Shown here one piece after another: positions 36,873 through 46,619 of a stretch of DNA of 64,000 nt. Within the stretch, counting starts at the first letter, position 1, and every line of letters begins with the position of its first letter. The translations under genes and the position numbers were made by a program. The notes under the pieces were generated by a model. The model worked only from the letters and a program-made list of their open reading frames with translations, made no database searches and was not told the origin of the DNA. Origin of the DNA: Clostridia bacterium (GTDB lineage Bacteria > Bacillota > Clostridia > Christensenellales > SZUA-584); contig QKIQ01000110.1 in assembly GCA_003249555.1 (NCBI GenBank), positions 1 to 64,000 of the forward strand, given 5' to 3'.

Positions 36873-37838
36873 TCAATTTATTAACACTGCCAAACCCGCC
36901 GCACCGCCAAGGATAACAAATGCACAAAAAACTGTTGTGTACATCAAACGGTTCATGCGTCTGATATCATCGCATGTCGCATTTCTTGTATCATCACCAA
37001 TCGCGGGTTTTTCAAATGACTTCCCGAAATACTCATGCGTGCCGCCAAGCTGAAGCCCGAGCGCGCCTGCGGCGGCGGCTTCCGTCCACGCACAATTCGG
37101 GCTGGCGTGATTCGCATGATCCCGCTTTAGTATTCGGCAAGCGTTATGACCGTCGAGCCCGCAGACAAACGCAGACAGTGCCATCAGCACGCCGGATAAT
37201 CTTGCAGGAATGTAGTTCAAAACATCGTCAAACCGCGCAGATGCCCACCCGATATCCCTGTACCTTTCATCCTTATACCCCACCATTGAATCCAGCGTGC
37301 TGACCGCTTTAAAAAAGTACGCAAGCACCGGACCCCCAAGGAATAAATAGAACAGCACAGATACACTGCCATCCGTTGTGTTCTCCGCCACCGTCTCAAC
37401 AGTGGCTTTGATGATTTCCTGTTCATTAAGGCGCGCCGTATCTCTGCCGACAATATACGAAAGCCGCTTTCTCCCCGATTCCAGACTTTCGCCCAGCGCC
37501 TGCCCAACCTTTTTGGCTTCCTTTGCCAGACAGGTCGTTCCCAGTGCGGTATATGAAAAATAAGTCATCCCGATAAACAGCCATACTGCGCCCAAACGGG
37601 ACAGACCAAACAGCAGTCCGAAACAAATTCCCGTTGTCACCAGAGATACAAAAGCCAGCAGCCACACCGCTCCACGCCTGAGCTTTTTACTTTTTCGTAT
37701 ATGCTTTTCGGTTTTTGATATCAGCCATCCGATGAAGCGCACCGGATGCGGCAGCCAATACGGATCACCGAAAATGATATCAAGCACAAAACCGGCGGTC
37801 ACAGCCAGCCAGCAGTCGATAAACAATGAACCTGTCAT
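36873..37838 (-). CDS. cbiB: Adenosylcobinamide-phosphate synthase CbiB
   Basis: A 321-residue integral membrane protein that attaches aminopropanol phosphate to adenosylcobyrate. FGDPYWLPHPVRFIGWLI, LDSMVGYKDERYRDIGWASARFDDVLNYIPAR and SPNCAWTEAAAAGALG match the family closely. It overlaps cbiP by four bases (ATGA). Its aminopropanol substrate comes from the CobD decarboxylase of the same operon. Confidence 0.95.
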   Translation of the reverse strand: MTGSLFIDCWLAVTAGFVLDIIFGDPYWLPHPVRFIGWLISKTEKHIRKSKKLRRGAVWLLAFVSLVTTGICFGLLFGLSRLGAVWLFIGMTYFSYTALGTTCLAKEAKKVGQALGESLESGRKRLSYIVGRDTARLNEQEIIKATVETVAENTTDGSVSVLFYLFLGGPVLAYFFKAVSTLDSMVGYKDERYRDIGWASARFDDVLNYIPARLSGVLMALSAFVCGLDGHNACRILKRDHANHASPNCAWTEAAAAGALGLQLGGTHEYFGKSFEKPAIGDDTRNATCDDIRRMNRLMYTTVFCAFVILGGAAGLAVLIN

Positions 37839-39367
37839 GTTTCACCGCGCATAATCTTATAGATCATGTCTATTTTAAGAGAGTTTCTCACCACATCAGC
37901 GAGCCTGTCATACTCACCCTGCTTGTATTGCTCAAACGTGATGGTTTTGCTGTTGTCCTCACCCATGCCTTTATCTTTGCGTATGTTGTTCACAATTCCT
38001 CGCAAAAAGCCGCTGTTGTCAAATATGCCATGTATATAAGTACCGAACACATTGCCGTTTGTATTCGACACACCATCGAGCGTCTGCACATCCTGCCCGT
38101 TTGAATGAACGATACCGGTGCCCGGTACCGCGTCTTTTCCAAACGTACTCTTGCCCATGTGTATCTCATAGCCTTCAATCTGTGTGCTCACCAACCCATC
38201 AAGCAGCCCTGTGCCGTTTGACAGCACTTCGCCCATCACGCGGGTTGTCACTTTTTCCTTTTCAAACGTCACATCCATGTCCAAAAGCCCAAGGCCGGAT
38301 ATATGCTTTATACGCGATTCGGTATGGTATGGATCGTGCAAAGAGTTCGCCAGCATCTGATAACCGCCGCATATGCCGATGACCGCCTTACCCTGCCGCG
38401 CATGTCTGATAATGTATTCGTCCAGACCGACGGATTTGAGATACAGCAGATCTTCAATGGTGTTTTTCGTCCCCGGCAAAATGATCATGTCGGGATCACC
38501 GATCTCGCTTACGTGTTCAACATACCTCATCGTGATCGATTGCTCTAACGAAAAAACATTGTAATCTGTGTAGTTGGAGATATGCGGCAGACGAATCACC
38601 GCCACCGACACGTCTCCTCGCCCGACCACGCGTTTAAACCGTTCGGTCACAGAATCCTCATCCTCAACATCCACTTCAATATACGGTACAACACCGAGAA
38701 CGGGGATACCGATGATTTTCTCAAGCTGATCAAGACCGGGCTTTAATATCTCCACGTCACCGCGAAATTTGTTGATGATAACACCCTTCACACGTTTTCG
38801 GTGTTTTTCATTCAAAAGCTGCAGCGTTCCCGCCAAAAAAGCGAACACACCGCCCTTATCGATATCACCGATCAATATTACCGGCGCATCAGCCATGTCG
38901 GCCATACCCATATTGACGATATCGCCGTCAGCAAGATTGATCTCGGCAGGCGACCCTGCGCCTTCAAGCACAATGTATTCGTACTCTTTCGCCAGCGTAT
39001 TGTACGCCTTTTGAACGAGTGCTTTTAATTCCGGCTTAATTTTATGGTAATCGCGAAAATCCTGATTGGCATATACCTTGCCGTTCACAATGATCTGACT
39101 TTTTTTATCCGATGTCGGCTTCAAAAGTATGGGGTTCATACACACATCCGGTTCGATACACGCCGCTTCGGCCTGCACGACCTGTGCGCGCCCCATCTCA
39201 TGTCCCGAACGAGTGATATAGGAATTCAGCGCCATGTTCTGTGATTTAAAAGGCGCAACGGTATACCCGTCTTGTTTGATGATTCGGCACAGCGCCGCAG
39301 TCAGCAGACTTTTTCCCACTGACGACGCGCATCCCTGCATCATCACCGCGTTTGCTTTATTGCTCAT
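37835..39367 (-). CDS. cbiP: Cobyric acid synthase CbiP
   Basis: A 510-residue glutamine-dependent amidotransferase that amidates four side chains of adenosylcobyrinate a,c-diamide. The N-terminal ATP-binding domain has MQGCASSVGKSLLTAALCRI and the C-terminal class I glutaminase has GICGGYQML with its nucleophilic cysteine. Full length. Overlaps cbiB by four bases; three bases separate it from cbiJ. Confidence 0.95.
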   Translation of the reverse strand: MSNKANAVMMQGCASSVGKSLLTAALCRIIKQDGYTVAPFKSQNMALNSYITRSGHEMGRAQVVQAEAACIEPDVCMNPILLKPTSDKKSQIIVNGKVYANQDFRDYHKIKPELKALVQKAYNTLAKEYEYIVLEGAGSPAEINLADGDIVNMGMADMADAPVILIGDIDKGGVFAFLAGTLQLLNEKHRKRVKGVIINKFRGDVEILKPGLDQLEKIIGIPVLGVVPYIEVDVEDEDSVTERFKRVVGRGDVSVAVIRLPHISNYTDYNVFSLEQSITMRYVEHVSEIGDPDMIILPGTKNTIEDLLYLKSVGLDEYIIRHARQGKAVIGICGGYQMLANSLHDPYHTESRIKHISGLGLLDMDVTFEKEKVTTRVMGEVLSNGTGLLDGLVSTQIEGYEIHMGKSTFGKDAVPGTGIVHSNGQDVQTLDGVSNTNGNVFGTYIHGIFDNSGFLRGIVNNIRKDKGMGEDNSKTITFEQYKQGEYDRLADVVRNSLKIDMIYKIMRGET

Positions 39368-39370
39368 CGT

Positions 39371-40069
39371 TTATTCCTCCGGTCTTTTGATGACAACAAC
39401 GTGAATATCGCGCTCCAACGCGGGCAGCACCTTCTCGGCCACCCCGCCAACGCTGCCGCTGTCCTTTGTCACCAAGTGTTTTATACCGTAATCATCGTAT
39501 ATGCTGGCGTTAAAATCCTGAGAGAACGGCCCCTGAGCGGCTATGATCTGTGCCGGTATAAAACCAAGCGATTCACACTCAGTAAGGACCTTGCTCGTGG
39601 GCAGGACGCGAATCACCATCCGCGATATCTCAACATGCTTTACAAACGCTGTAAGCCGCCGGCTGCCGATGGTCAGCAATATTTTGCCTTGCGTGTTTGC
39701 AAGCGATTTCGCCGCGGCATCGTAGTCTTTTGCGAACACCACATCCGAATCAGCTTTAAAATAGCTTTCTCTTTCGTACCGTTCAAGCGTAATTTGCCGT
39801 CTTGTGCACACCGATACGATGTTGGCAGAAATCTCTTGGGCATAAGGGTGGGTGGCGTCTATAATTTTTGTAATCCCTTCACTTTCGGCCAGCCTTTCAA
39901 TTTCCTGAGCGTGAAAAGGCTGCCCGTACACCTTCTTGATGTTTTCGTGTGCGCCGATCAGACTGGCTCCATATGCCGTCGCGGTACAGATGATCAGCTT
40001 TTCGCCCTTATCCGCAAGTCTTGCCGCGTATTCCCTCGCATCGCTCGTCCCCGCAAACATCAGCGTCAT
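39371..40069 (-). CDS. cbiJ: Cobalt-precorrin-6A reductase CbiJ
   Basis: A 232-residue NADH-dependent reductase of the corrin ring. MFAGTSDAREYAARL at the start, IDATHPYAQEIS in the middle and HLVTKDSGSVGGVAEKV near the end are family hallmarks. Start ATG overlaps the cbiH stop (ATGA). Confidence 0.92.
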   Translation of the reverse strand: MTLMFAGTSDAREYAARLADKGEKLIICTATAYGASLIGAHENIKKVYGQPFHAQEIERLAESEGITKIIDATHPYAQEISANIVSVCTRRQITLERYERESYFKADSDVVFAKDYDAAAKSLANTQGKILLTIGSRRLTAFVKHVEISRMVIRVLPTSKVLTECESLGFIPAQIIAAQGPFSQDFNASIYDDYGIKHLVTKDSGSVGGVAEKVLPALERDIHVVVIKRPEE

Positions 40070-40803
40070 ACGACATAGCCTCTGGGGGTAATCATTCTGC
40101 CGCCAGATACATACGTCGCCGTGTTACCGACGATAACCGTTGTACGCATGTCGATCTCGCTGTCACACATCTTTTCAAGCGTGGTCAGCTCAATTTCCTG
40201 AACATCTCTGTATGCGTTACGCACGATACCCACCGGCGTACACGCGTCTTTGTATTGCAACAAAATATCCCGGGCTCGATTAATAATGTCCGGCCTTGCT
40301 TTGCTTTTGGGATTATAGATCGCGACCACAAAATCGCCCTGTCCCGCACAATGCAGCCGCTTTTCTATCAGCGTGATATCTGTCAGCCAATTAGACAAAG
40401 AGATTGTCACAAAATCGTGCATCAATGGCGAACCGAGCAATGAAGCGCATGCCGTCGCGCTCGTCACGCCGGGAATGACACGAACGTCAACGCGATCAGC
40501 AAGGCCTTCTTTGTCCACAATCTCCAATATCAGCCCTGCCATACCGTACACACCGGCATCTCCGCCAGACACAAGCGCAACCGTTCTGCCCTGCGCCGCC
40601 GCCATAACCGCCGCGCGACATCGATCCACCTCTTTGTGCATACCCGTCTGAATGATGTCCTTGCCGGTGATGAATTCATTAACCTGCTTGATATAGGTCG
40701 TATAGCCCGACACCAATTCACACTGCTTGAGCGCCTGCAATGCCGCAGGCGTCATATGCTCCATGCCGCCCGGTCCGATACTCACAACAAACAACTTCCC
40801 CAT
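40066..40803 (-). CDS. cbiH: Cobalt-factor III C17-methyltransferase CbiH
   Basis: A 245-residue SAM methyltransferase that methylates C17 and contracts the ring. VSIGPGGMEHMTPAALQAL, SGGDAGVYGMAGL, IPGVTSATACASLLGSPLMHDF and YNPKSKARP are diagnostic. Three bases separate it from cbiG, the partner that opens the resulting lactone. Confidence 0.95.
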   Translation of the reverse strand: MGKLFVVSIGPGGMEHMTPAALQALKQCELVSGYTTYIKQVNEFITGKDIIQTGMHKEVDRCRAAVMAAAQGRTVALVSGGDAGVYGMAGLILEIVDKEGLADRVDVRVIPGVTSATACASLLGSPLMHDFVTISLSNWLTDITLIEKRLHCAGQGDFVVAIYNPKSKARPDIINRARDILLQYKDACTPVGIVRNAYRDVQEIELTTLEKMCDSEIDMRTTVIVGNTATYVSGGRMITPRGYVV

Positions 40804-40806
40804 ATA

Positions 40807-41844
40807 TTATCCTTCCGATCTTCTTTGCCAAATCGACAATGTCATCCCGTCCTTTTTTCGTATATCCACCAAGTTATCGCCGCCGTTCGCGGCGATATAT
40901 CCGCACGGCTGAGCCACGCACGACACACCGATTGTCTGTCTGACAAACGCAGACCCGGTAAACCTTTGCTCCACTTTGGCAATGTCGCCGCGTGATATCG
41001 TCTCAAACAAAACGCCAAGCTGCTCAGCCGCTTCGATAAAGCCCGCTTCATTGGATTTTACGTCCACACTGACTATCTTTTGAACGGCCTCGATACGCAG
41101 ACCGAGCTTGTCAATTTCTTCTCGAATGAATCCACGAATCGCGTCCGTCTTCGTTCCCTTTCTGCACCCCATGCCGACAACGATATGTCTTGGGATCAAC
41201 TGTACAAAACGCACCGGCGCATTCATGTCTTTTTGATCGCTGAAGCAAATGACGCCGTCATAATCCGTCGCATTGTCAATCGTATCGAAAACCAGTCCAT
41301 CCGGCAATTCAGACGGATGCAGCCCACACACCATCACCTTTTCGCCATTCACGATCATTGCCGTGATGTCCTTTGCCGCATTCATATCCGAAACGGCACA
41401 GTCCATCTGCATGGCAAGCGTGTCGACCGCGACCTTGCCCGCTACGTCGGACGCTGTCGTAATGACTTCCTGCGCACCGATCACATGCGCGACTTCCCTT
41501 GCATAACCGTTTGCGCCGCCGATATGTCCGGACAAAAGGCTGACACAATATTCGCCGTTCTCATCCAGCACGAGCACCGCGGGATCCTGCGTTTTATCCT
41601 TTATGAGTTTCGCTAGCGTACGCACCACGATCCCTGCCGCCATCACAAACACCAGACAATCGTAATGGCTGAACGCATACTCGATCATTTCTGACAATGT
41701 ATCAAACGAAAACGTTGTATGGACGTTTCTTCTTTTTTCAATGGTTAAGATATCGCCTGCAAAATGCGTCTGTATTTTGGTGCATAGGGACAGGCCTTTG
41801 CTCGTCAGAGAGATGTATGCCCACCGCACAGGTTTCGTGTTCAC
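40807..41844 (-). CDS. cbiG: Cobalt-precorrin-5A hydrolase CbiG
   Basis: A 345-residue hydrolase that opens the delta-lactone of cobalt-precorrin-5A and releases acetaldehyde. It has the N-terminal domain, the central LLSGHIGGANGYAREVA segment and the C-terminal GMGCRKGTKTDAI domain. It starts at a GTG that overlaps the cbiF stop (GTGA), so its translation is coupled to cbiF. Confidence 0.93.
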   Translation of the reverse strand: MNTKPVRWAYISLTSKGLSLCTKIQTHFAGDILTIEKRRNVHTTFSFDTLSEMIEYAFSHYDCLVFVMAAGIVVRTLAKLIKDKTQDPAVLVLDENGEYCVSLLSGHIGGANGYAREVAHVIGAQEVITTASDVAGKVAVDTLAMQMDCAVSDMNAAKDITAMIVNGEKVMVCGLHPSELPDGLVFDTIDNATDYDGVICFSDQKDMNAPVRFVQLIPRHIVVGMGCRKGTKTDAIRGFIREEIDKLGLRIEAVQKIVSVDVKSNEAGFIEAAEQLGVLFETISRGDIAKVEQRFTGSAFVRQTIGVSCVAQPCGYIAANGGDNLVDIRKKDGMTLSIWQRRSEG

Positions 41845-42599
41845 TCTTTCGCCTTTCTATATTCGTGTGAAAACGATTTGTCGTACAGCTTCGACAGCGC
41901 ATAGTCGTCACCGAGAAAATCTCCCACAAGGATCTGCGCGGTTTTTGTAATACCCGCCGTCTTCACTTTTTCCGCGATGTCGGCAAGCGTTCCGCGCACG
42001 ATTTTTTGATCGGGCCAGCTCACTCTTTGCACGACCGCAACGGGTGTTTTTTCACTGTACTGTGTGGTCAGCTTCTCAACCACCTCTTGGATCATGCCGA
42101 CCGACAAAAAGATCGCCATCGATGCGCGATGTGCCGCAAGGCTTTGGAGGCTCTCCTTTTCAGGAACAGGCGTCCGCCCTGCCATGCGTGTGAGGATTAC
42201 CGTCTGGGAGACTTCGGGCAGTGTAAACTCCATACCAAGCGCCGCCGCCGACGCAACAAACGAAGACACACCGGGGACGACCTCATAAGCGATATCACTC
42301 TTTTCAAGCGCGTCGATTTGTTCACGAACCGCCCCATAAATCGAAGGGTCTCCCGTGTGTACGCGCGCAACCTGTTTGCCTTTTGAAACCGCCGTCCTCA
42401 TCACTTCCAGCACTTCATCCAGATTCATGCCTGCGCTGTTTAACACCTCAGCGCCTTGTTTATGGCCCGCAATGACCGTCTTTGGTACAAGCGAACCGGC
42501 GTAGATGATCACATCACTTTCGCCGATGATACGTTTGCCTTTTATGGTCAGCAGCTCCGGGTCTCCGGGGCCTGCGCCGATGAAATATACTTTGCTCAT
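41841..42599 (-). CDS. cbiF: Cobalt-precorrin-4 C11-methyltransferase CbiF
   Basis: A 252-residue SAM methyltransferase. VYFIGAGPGDPELLTIKG, YAGSLVP, VHTGDPSIYGAVREQ and VVPGVSSFVASAAALGMEFTLPE identify CbiF/CobM. The start overlaps the cobD stop by four bases. Confidence 0.95.
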   Translation of the reverse strand: MSKVYFIGAGPGDPELLTIKGKRIIGESDVIIYAGSLVPKTVIAGHKQGAEVLNSAGMNLDEVLEVMRTAVSKGKQVARVHTGDPSIYGAVREQIDALEKSDIAYEVVPGVSSFVASAAALGMEFTLPEVSQTVILTRMAGRTPVPEKESLQSLAAHRASMAIFLSVGMIQEVVEKLTTQYSEKTPVAVVQRVSWPDQKIVRGTLADIAEKVKTAGITKTAQILVGDFLGDDYALSKLYDKSFSHEYRKAKE

Positions 42600-43660
42600 T
42601 TTTGTCCTTTCAATATATCAGCTATATGCCGGACCAACACTTCATTTTCCGCCTCATTTTTAACGGCTACACGCATATGATAGGCGTCCAGTCCGTCATA
42701 GTTCTCGCAATCACGCACCAAAATGTGATATTCCCGAAGCCTTTCACTGAGCGTCGCCGTCTTGATACCCACAGGCTTTAGATCTGCCAGCAAATAATTC
42801 GCGCACCCGTCATATACGAAAAGACCGAGTTTTTCCATTGATGTTTTGAGCCTGTCTCTTTCTTTTACGGTCTGTATCACCGTTTGCTTTATAAAAGCTT
42901 GTGAGCTGCCTACCGCCGCCGCAATGCGATTTGCAAATGCGGACAACACCCACGGTGTTTGAAAGTCTTTCAATGCTGAGATCGTATCGCTGTTTGCCAG
43001 AAGATATCCTATTCGCACGCCGGGAATGGCGAACATCTTTGTCAGCGAACCCGCAATGATCAACTGTTTAAAATCCTCCGTCAAATTTCGCAAGCTCAAG
43101 CCTTCGCAGAAGTCGGCAAACGCTTCGTCTACCAACAGCGTCGCGCTACGCTGCTTCGTCAGCATCAAGACCTGCATAAGCATGTCTCTGTCAATGCTGC
43201 AGCCGATCGGGTTTGAGGGATTGCAGATAATCAACATGTCACTGCATTGAAGCGTTTTTTCCAGCTCGTCCAAAGGAAACGATGCCGTATGACGGTCTTT
43301 GAGCATCGATATCGTCTTGTACTCAATCCCATTCACCGCCGCAATCCGCTCATATTCCACAAACGCCGGACTGATGGAAACAACACGCGTCGGTTTTGTC
43401 TTCATTATCGCAAGGTCAATCGCGCCGATCCCGCCGTTGGTCGGCAGCACGCACCCTTCCGGAACGCTGAGCATAGCGCTCAGTCCGCACGCCGCGCTTC
43501 GCATGCTCACCTGCGGGTAATATCCCACTTCGCAAAGCGCCGCTTTCATTGCATCGCGTACAAAACCGGGACACCCGAGCGCATTGATGTTAGACGAAAA
43601 ATCGAGCCACTCGGACGGATCACCATGCCATACGTCTCCGCCGTGTTCAAACCGTCTCAT
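42596..43660 (-). CDS. cobD: Threonine-phosphate decarboxylase CobD
   Basis: A 354-residue PLP enzyme that makes (R)-1-aminopropan-2-ol phosphate for the nucleotide loop. The ATG at 43660 (MRRFEHGGDVWHG) overlaps the cbiT stop as ATGA; the long upstream extension lies inside cbiT and has no family similarity. Typical segments are DFSSNINALGCPGFV, NPSNPIGC, and the PLP lysine in GSLTKMFAIPGVRIGYL. A histidinol-phosphate aminotransferase role is less likely given context. Confidence 0.92.
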   Translation of the reverse strand: MRRFEHGGDVWHGDPSEWLDFSSNINALGCPGFVRDAMKAALCEVGYYPQVSMRSAACGLSAMLSVPEGCVLPTNGGIGAIDLAIMKTKPTRVVSISPAFVEYERIAAVNGIEYKTISMLKDRHTASFPLDELEKTLQCSDMLIICNPSNPIGCSIDRDMLMQVLMLTKQRSATLLVDEAFADFCEGLSLRNLTEDFKQLIIAGSLTKMFAIPGVRIGYLLANSDTISALKDFQTPWVLSAFANRIAAAVGSSQAFIKQTVIQTVKERDRLKTSMEKLGLFVYDGCANYLLADLKPVGIKTATLSERLREYHILVRDCENYDGLDAYHMRVAVKNEAENEVLVRHIADILKGQK

Positions 43661-44244
43661 ACGCGCACTCCCGATACGATAAACACCGGATTCTGCGCCT
43701 GCAGCATTGTCACATTGCCCACATCTTTTCCTTTGTTCACCTGTATTTGAACGATATCGATGCGTCCATATCCTTTCTGCCGCAGCAAACGGATAAACTC
43801 TGTGGCATTTTCCAATGTGATAAAGTTCGCCGCGATTCGTCCGTCGGTATTCACCGCCGTGTTTGCCCATTCCATGATGGGCGCAAGGCTGCCCTTGCTG
43901 CCGCCGATAAAGACGCAATCGGCTTTGCCGATATCCTCAAGCGCTTGTGGCGCCATGCCGGCAACAACTTCGATGTTTTTTAGTCCGAAGTTCTTTGCGT
44001 TCTCGCCAACCAGCGTCACAGCTGCCTCGTTGCACTCCACCGCAATCACCCGTTTTGCCAAAAACGCGCATTCCACCGATACGGAGCCCGTGCCCGCACC
44101 GATATCAACGACGGTATCACCGCTTTTTGGCTTTAGCTTGGATATGGTCACAGCGCGCACTTCTGCTTTTGTCATGGGTGCTTCACCCCGAACAAACGCC
44201 GCATCATCAATGCCGATTCCGTTATATACATACGTCTTCATCAT
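43657..44244 (-). CDS. cbiT: Cobalt-precorrin-7 C15-methyltransferase (decarboxylating) CbiT
   Basis: A 195-residue Rossmann-type SAM methyltransferase that methylates C15 and decarboxylates the C12 acetate. FVRGEAPMTKAEVRAVTISKL and VVDIGAGTGSVSVECA are characteristic. It overlaps cbiE by about 23 bases and cobD by four. Enzymes CbiE and CbiT act in succession and are fused as CobL in aerobes. Confidence 0.94.
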   Translation of the reverse strand: MMKTYVYNGIGIDDAAFVRGEAPMTKAEVRAVTISKLKPKSGDTVVDIGAGTGSVSVECAFLAKRVIAVECNEAAVTLVGENAKNFGLKNIEVVAGMAPQALEDIGKADCVFIGGSKGSLAPIMEWANTAVNTDGRIAANFITLENATEFIRLLRQKGYGRIDIVQIQVNKGKDVGNVTMLQAQNPVFIVSGVRV

Positions 44245-44854
44245 ATATCACCACCACACAAAGTGTATCCGCACTGCATGTCGACGCAGTTTCCAGCGTC
44301 ATCTTTCTGATACATTCATTTTCATACGACAACCGTTCCCCTATGGCCATGCACTTTCCCGTCATACCGGCTTGCAGCAATGTTTTTGCTATCGCGGACG
44401 GCGTTGTCTTCCCGTCTGTCAGCAGCCCCACTTTTTTGTACTCTCTTACCAGTTTAACCGCATCAATATGTTTGCCGTGTACGCTGCCCGTATATGCGTC
44501 GTCATGCATAAACCCCAGGCGGGCAAACATCAGCACCATCGAGCTGAGTCCCGGAACAACGTCGAATTGCACATCTTCTAAATTGTTTTTCAAGTATCGC
44601 AGCAGACTATAAAAGCCTGTATCACCCGAAACCACAACAGCGATTCTCTTTTTCTGCGCATTATCACGGATGAACTCAATCATATCTGAAAAGCGATGCT
44701 TTATCTCATAAATCTGTTTACCGTATTGACGCAGCGCATCCAAATGGCGACGCGCACCGACAATCACGTCCGCGTTTGCGACAGCCTCAAGCGATGCTGG
44801 CAGCATATATGCATTGTCTCCCGGCCCAAGACCCACCACGCACACCTTATTCAT
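44222..44854 (-). CDS. cbiE: Cobalt-precorrin-7 C5-methyltransferase CbiE
   Basis: A 210-residue SAM methyltransferase that methylates C5. VVGLGPGDNAYMLPASLEAV, VIVGARRHLD, VVSGDTGFYSLLRYL and VPGLSSMVLMFARLG fit CbiE. It overlaps cbiD by eight bases (ATGAATAA). Confidence 0.94.
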   Translation of the reverse strand: MNKVCVVGLGPGDNAYMLPASLEAVANADVIVGARRHLDALRQYGKQIYEIKHRFSDMIEFIRDNAQKKRIAVVVSGDTGFYSLLRYLKNNLEDVQFDVVPGLSSMVLMFARLGFMHDDAYTGSVHGKHIDAVKLVREYKKVGLLTDGKTTPSAIAKTLLQAGMTGKCMAIGERLSYENECIRKMTLETASTCSADTLCVVVIYDEDVCI

Positions 44855-45974
44855 ATTTATATTCTCCTATCATCACCTTGGCGCTCTCACCTATGCCGAG
44901 CAAACCGTGCGAGTTGCTGAATACGACCGCACCGATCTCCAGTTTGTTATGTGCACGCCGCGACAGGTTTTCTTCTATGCGCTGCATAACGCTTTCCATC
45001 ACGCTCTCACATATCCCTTTATCCTTGAGCACATCAACCATCGCGTCAGTGGTGATACAGCCAAGTATTTGTTTGGCTGTTAAAGCATCCGCTCCGCATA
45101 AAATTGCGTGTGCGCTGAGTATCTCTCCACGGCAGTCCGCAAAGCGCGAATGCGTGTTCATTATGCCTCCCGCAATTTTAACCGCCTTGCCGAAATGCGC
45201 CACAAGCAACAGCTGTTTGAACCCAATCCCAAGAGCATGATCAATCATATCTCCAATGTAGTTGCTGATTTTGATCACATTTTCCGTGTTGAGCCGCAAA
45301 TACTCCTTCGCAAACGCACAGCCATAGTTTCCGGGACAAAACAGCACCCGCTCTGTGCCTTTATTTCTCAGCACATTCATTTCAATGCGAAGCGATTCGA
45401 TCATTGCTTCTTCGCTCATCGGTTCCACGATACCTGTCGTTCCCAATATCGATATGCCGCCGATGATACCCAGACGGCTGTTAAACGTCCTTTTCGCAAC
45501 CTCCTCACCCATCGGTGCCGATATTTCTATATTAAAACCGCCCTTATACCCATACTCTTCTGCAACTTCGTTCACTGCTTGCGCAATCATCGCGCGGGGC
45601 GTTTTATTTATCGCTGCCTCTCCTACGGGTATTTCCAGACCGATTAACGTCACCACACCGATGCCTTCTCCGCCGGATATATTCATTCCGCTTTCGCATT
45701 TTTGAACTTTGGCATAAATCATTATCTCGTTTGTTACATCCGGATCGTCGCCGCAGTCCTTTTGCACCGCACAGCTCACCGAATCCGCGTTCTTTCGAAT
45801 ATCATGTATGCTAAGCGGCAGTTCCCAGCCTTTTGGCGTCTTTATTATCACCGTTTCCTTGCAGCTGCCCCCAAGCAGCATCATCGCGGCAGCCTTTGCA
45901 GCGCCTGTTGCGCATGAACCGGTTGTGTATCCGTATCGAAGACGTTTACCGTCTTTCATCACATACCGATCCAT
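44847..45974 (-). CDS. cbiD: Cobalt-precorrin-5B C1-methyltransferase CbiD
   Basis: A 375-residue enzyme found only in the anaerobic route; it methylates C1. LRYGYTTGSCATGAAKAAAMML near the start, CAVQKDCGDDPDVTN and GTTGIVEPMSEEA are family hallmarks. Its presence, with CbiG and CbiK, fixes the pathway as the oxygen-independent one. Three bases separate it from cbiC. Confidence 0.96.
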   Translation of the reverse strand: MDRYVMKDGKRLRYGYTTGSCATGAAKAAAMMLLGGSCKETVIIKTPKGWELPLSIHDIRKNADSVSCAVQKDCGDDPDVTNEIMIYAKVQKCESGMNISGGEGIGVVTLIGLEIPVGEAAINKTPRAMIAQAVNEVAEEYGYKGGFNIEISAPMGEEVAKRTFNSRLGIIGGISILGTTGIVEPMSEEAMIESLRIEMNVLRNKGTERVLFCPGNYGCAFAKEYLRLNTENVIKISNYIGDMIDHALGIGFKQLLLVAHFGKAVKIAGGIMNTHSRFADCRGEILSAHAILCGADALTAKQILGCITTDAMVDVLKDKGICESVMESVMQRIEENLSRRAHNKLEIGAVVFSNSHGLLGIGESAKVMIGEYKYE

Positions 45975-45977
45975 CGT

Positions 45978-46619
45978 CTACCTTTCGTTATCGAGCATAT
46001 AAAATAAAGCGTTGAGTATCGATACCGCGACTGTGGAACCGCCCTTTCTGCCCCGCACGGTAAAAGAAGGCACCTTGGCTTTCAGCAGCGCTTCTTTGCT
46101 TTCAGCAGCGCCCACAAAGCCGACGGGCACGCCGATGATGACATCTGGGGCTGCTTTACCTTCATCTATCAGCTCAAGCAACGTGAACAGTGCGGTGGGC
46201 GCGTTGCCGATCACAAATATCCCAATGTGTTTTTCAGCACATGCTTTGCGTAAAGATATTGTTGAACGCGTCACACCTTCCGCCTTGGCCTGCGCACGCA
46301 CGTCCTCGTCCGCCACAAAATTGATGATCTCACAACCGAACTGTTCGAGCTTGCGCTTACTCACTCCCGCTCTAATCATATTTGTATCCGCATAGATGCT
46401 GCATCCGCTTCTCAGTGCGGCATGCGCCTTTTCGATCGGTGCGTTGTTGAACGAAACGAGACTGGCATATTCAAAATCTGCTGTGGTATGGATGATTCTT
46501 TTAATGATCGGCATTTGCTTCTCATCAAAAGGAAAGTTTCCATGCTTGGGCATCTCTTTTTCGATGATCTCAAAGCTTTTGTTCTCAATTCCCATGGGAT
46601 CATTTAAATATTTTTTCAT
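45978..46619 (-). CDS. cbiC: Cobalt-precorrin-8 methylmutase CbiC
   Basis: A 213-residue mutase that moves the methyl group from C11 to C12 to give cobyrinate. IKRIIHTTADFEYA contains the conserved catalytic histidine, and IIGVPVGFVGAAESKEAL and GRKGGSTVAVSILNAL are diagnostic. The ATG at 46619 was preferred to a TTG three bases upstream. It overlaps the end of cbiA by about 20 bases. Confidence 0.94.
   Translation of the reverse strand: MKKYLNDPMGIENKSFEIIEKEMPKHGNFPFDEKQMPIIKRIIHTTADFEYASLVSFNNAPIEKAHAALRSGCSIYADTNMIRAGVSKRKLEQFGCEIINFVADEDVRAQAKAEGVTRSTISLRKACAEKHIGIFVIGNAPTALFTLLELIDEGKAAPDVIIGVPVGFVGAAESKEALLKAKVPSFTVRGRKGGSTVAVSILNALFYMLDNER

Noticed and set aside
43661-43918. N-terminal extension of cobD
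   Set aside because: The extra 86 codons lie inside cbiT in another frame and look like noncoding translation. The ATGA overlap at 43657-43660 gives a standard start.
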